Source: Clostridia bacterium (GTDB taxonomy: Bacteria; Bacillota; Clostridia; Christensenellales; CAG-1252). Taken from it: a stretch of DNA of 6,408 bases. Of this stretch, positions 6,137-6,408 are shown in pieces. The position numbers were made by a program, and so were the translations under genes. The stretch covers positions 1-6,408 of the forward strand of contig JAEDHM010000082.1 of the NCBI GenBank assembly GCA_016296985.1, read 5' to 3'. Numbering within the stretch: the stretch's first letter is position 1; every line of letters begins with the position of its first letter. The notes below the pieces were generated by a model that was given only the letters and a program-made list of their open reading frames with translations, made no database searches and was not told the origin of the DNA.

Positions 6137-6165
6137 AGGATAACACACCGCCCTTTTCTTGTCAA
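6137..6165 (-). promoter_or_regulatory. Sigma-A-type promoter of the flavoprotein gene
   Basis: The minus strand has a perfect -35 TTGACA (6160-6165), a 17-base spacer, and -10 TATCCT (6137-6142) preceded by TGn (extended -10). Transcription should start near 6130, giving a leader of under 20 bases. No operator-like repeat overlaps it. A second TGTTATAAT (6235-6243, minus) further upstream has no good -35 and may be a minor promoter or just A/T-rich sequence. Confidence 0.8.
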
Positions 6166-6315
6166 TAAACGAAAGTACGCAAGGTCTAACCAAGGAACTA
6201 TGCAAAAAAATCAAAGAACCGCCAAATATAACATATTATAACAACGATAAATAAAAAGAAAGAGAATAAAAACATGAGACGAGAGAGTTGGAGTTTATGA
6301 GGATAAAATGAGAGT
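6166..6315. other. Gene-free A/T- and purine-rich spacer
   Basis: I see no credible gene on either strand. Stops are frequent; the only plus-strand start worth noting (ATG at 6274) opens eight codons. The stretch contains the possible minor minus-strand extended -10 at 6235-6243 and then a purine-rich plus strand leading into the repeats at the right edge. Confidence 0.5.
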
Positions 6316-6333
6316 GGTGGGTAAGTACCCACC
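6316..6333. repeat. GC-rich hairpin at the left side of an interspersed repeat
   Basis: Arms GGTGGGT and ACCCACC pair perfectly around AAGT. No T-run follows on either strand, so it is not a standard terminator. Its position directly before the GAGCGAAGCGAAG element suggests it belongs to the same repeat unit, but that is inference. Confidence 0.5.
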
Positions 6334-6339
6334 CCATAC

Positions 6340-6367
6340 TGTCATTCAGAGCGAAGCGAAGAATCTC
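6340..6367 (+). repeat. Interspersed intergenic repeat (TGTCATTC...GAAGAATCTC type)
   Basis: The stretch TGTCATTCAGAGCGAAGCG followed by AAGAATCTC matches, from memory, a short non-coding repeat family scattered through intergenic regions of many gut Firmicutes and other bacteria. It has an internal near-repeat AGCGA-AGCGA. Its function is not established. I could not search for further copies. Confidence 0.6.
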
Positions 6368-6385
6368 CTGGGAAGGCACCGCATA

Positions 6386-6408
6386 CACGCCACGGCGTGA
6401 TGATATAC
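6386..6408. repeat. Short hairpin plus TGATGATATAC, start of a possible hairpin array
   Basis: Arms CACGCC (6386-6391) and GGCGTG (6394-6399) flank AC, and the sequence runs into TGATGATATAC (6398-6408), cut by the window end. I recall TGATGATATAC spacers between short hairpins in tandem in some clostridial intergenic regions, so this could be the first unit of such an array. Only one unit is visible. Confidence 0.4.

Noticed and set aside
6274..6300. Eight-codon plus-strand open frame with ATG at 6274
   Set aside because: Too short, no good ribosome site, and no sign of attenuation or a downstream gene.
1..6408. CRISPR array, tRNA, rRNA, transposase or phage genes
   Set aside because: No spaced direct-repeat array, cloverleaf, rRNA signature or recombinase motif was seen on either strand.

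Overview
The window looks like a chromosomal segment from an uncultured, moderately AT-rich, gut-type Firmicute (Clostridia-like). The basis is strong AGGAGGT-type and AAGGA-type ribosome sites, sigma-A promoters with extended -10 elements, a Gram-positive style soluble diacylglycerol/lipid kinase, and a GAGCGAAGCGAAGAATCTC-type interspersed repeat at the right edge. This placement is inference; there is no rRNA, tRNA or universal marker gene here.

Layout. (1) Positions 1-4044, minus strand: the first 1348 codons of one uninterrupted gene whose 3' end lies off the left edge. It encodes a very large protein with one N-terminal membrane anchor. The remainder looks extracellular and is built from loosely repeated strand/helix modules separated by acidic AGEE-type loops, two kinds of sharper internal repeats (25 and 38 residues) and one four-cysteine knuckle. 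I do not recognise the family. (2) Positions 4045-4428: a 384-base intergenic region between divergent genes. It holds a GC-rich hairpin, an extended -10 promoter, an all-A/T inverted repeat, a second perfect inverted repeat, and seven DnaA-box-like 9-mers (three perfect TTATCCACA) within about 200 bases. This is the strongest signal in the window and looks like a chromosomal replication origin without dnaA beside it. (3) Positions 4429-5283, plus strand: a diacylglycerol-kinase-family lipid kinase. (4) Positions 5284-5579: convergent intergenic space with a bidirectional intrinsic terminator. (5) Positions 5580-6113, minus strand: a flavodoxin-fold NAD(P)H:FMN oxidoreductase with an iron-sulfur-flavoprotein cysteine motif and a clear TTGACA promoter. 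(6) Positions 6166-6408: no gene, with hairpins and an interspersed repeat running off the right edge.

The genes do not form one pathway. The two flanking the DnaA-box region point away from it, as expected for leading-strand genes on either side of an origin; the flavoprotein gene is the exception. The giant surface protein and the lipid kinase may both concern the cell envelope, but nothing in the sequence ties them together beyond divergent placement.
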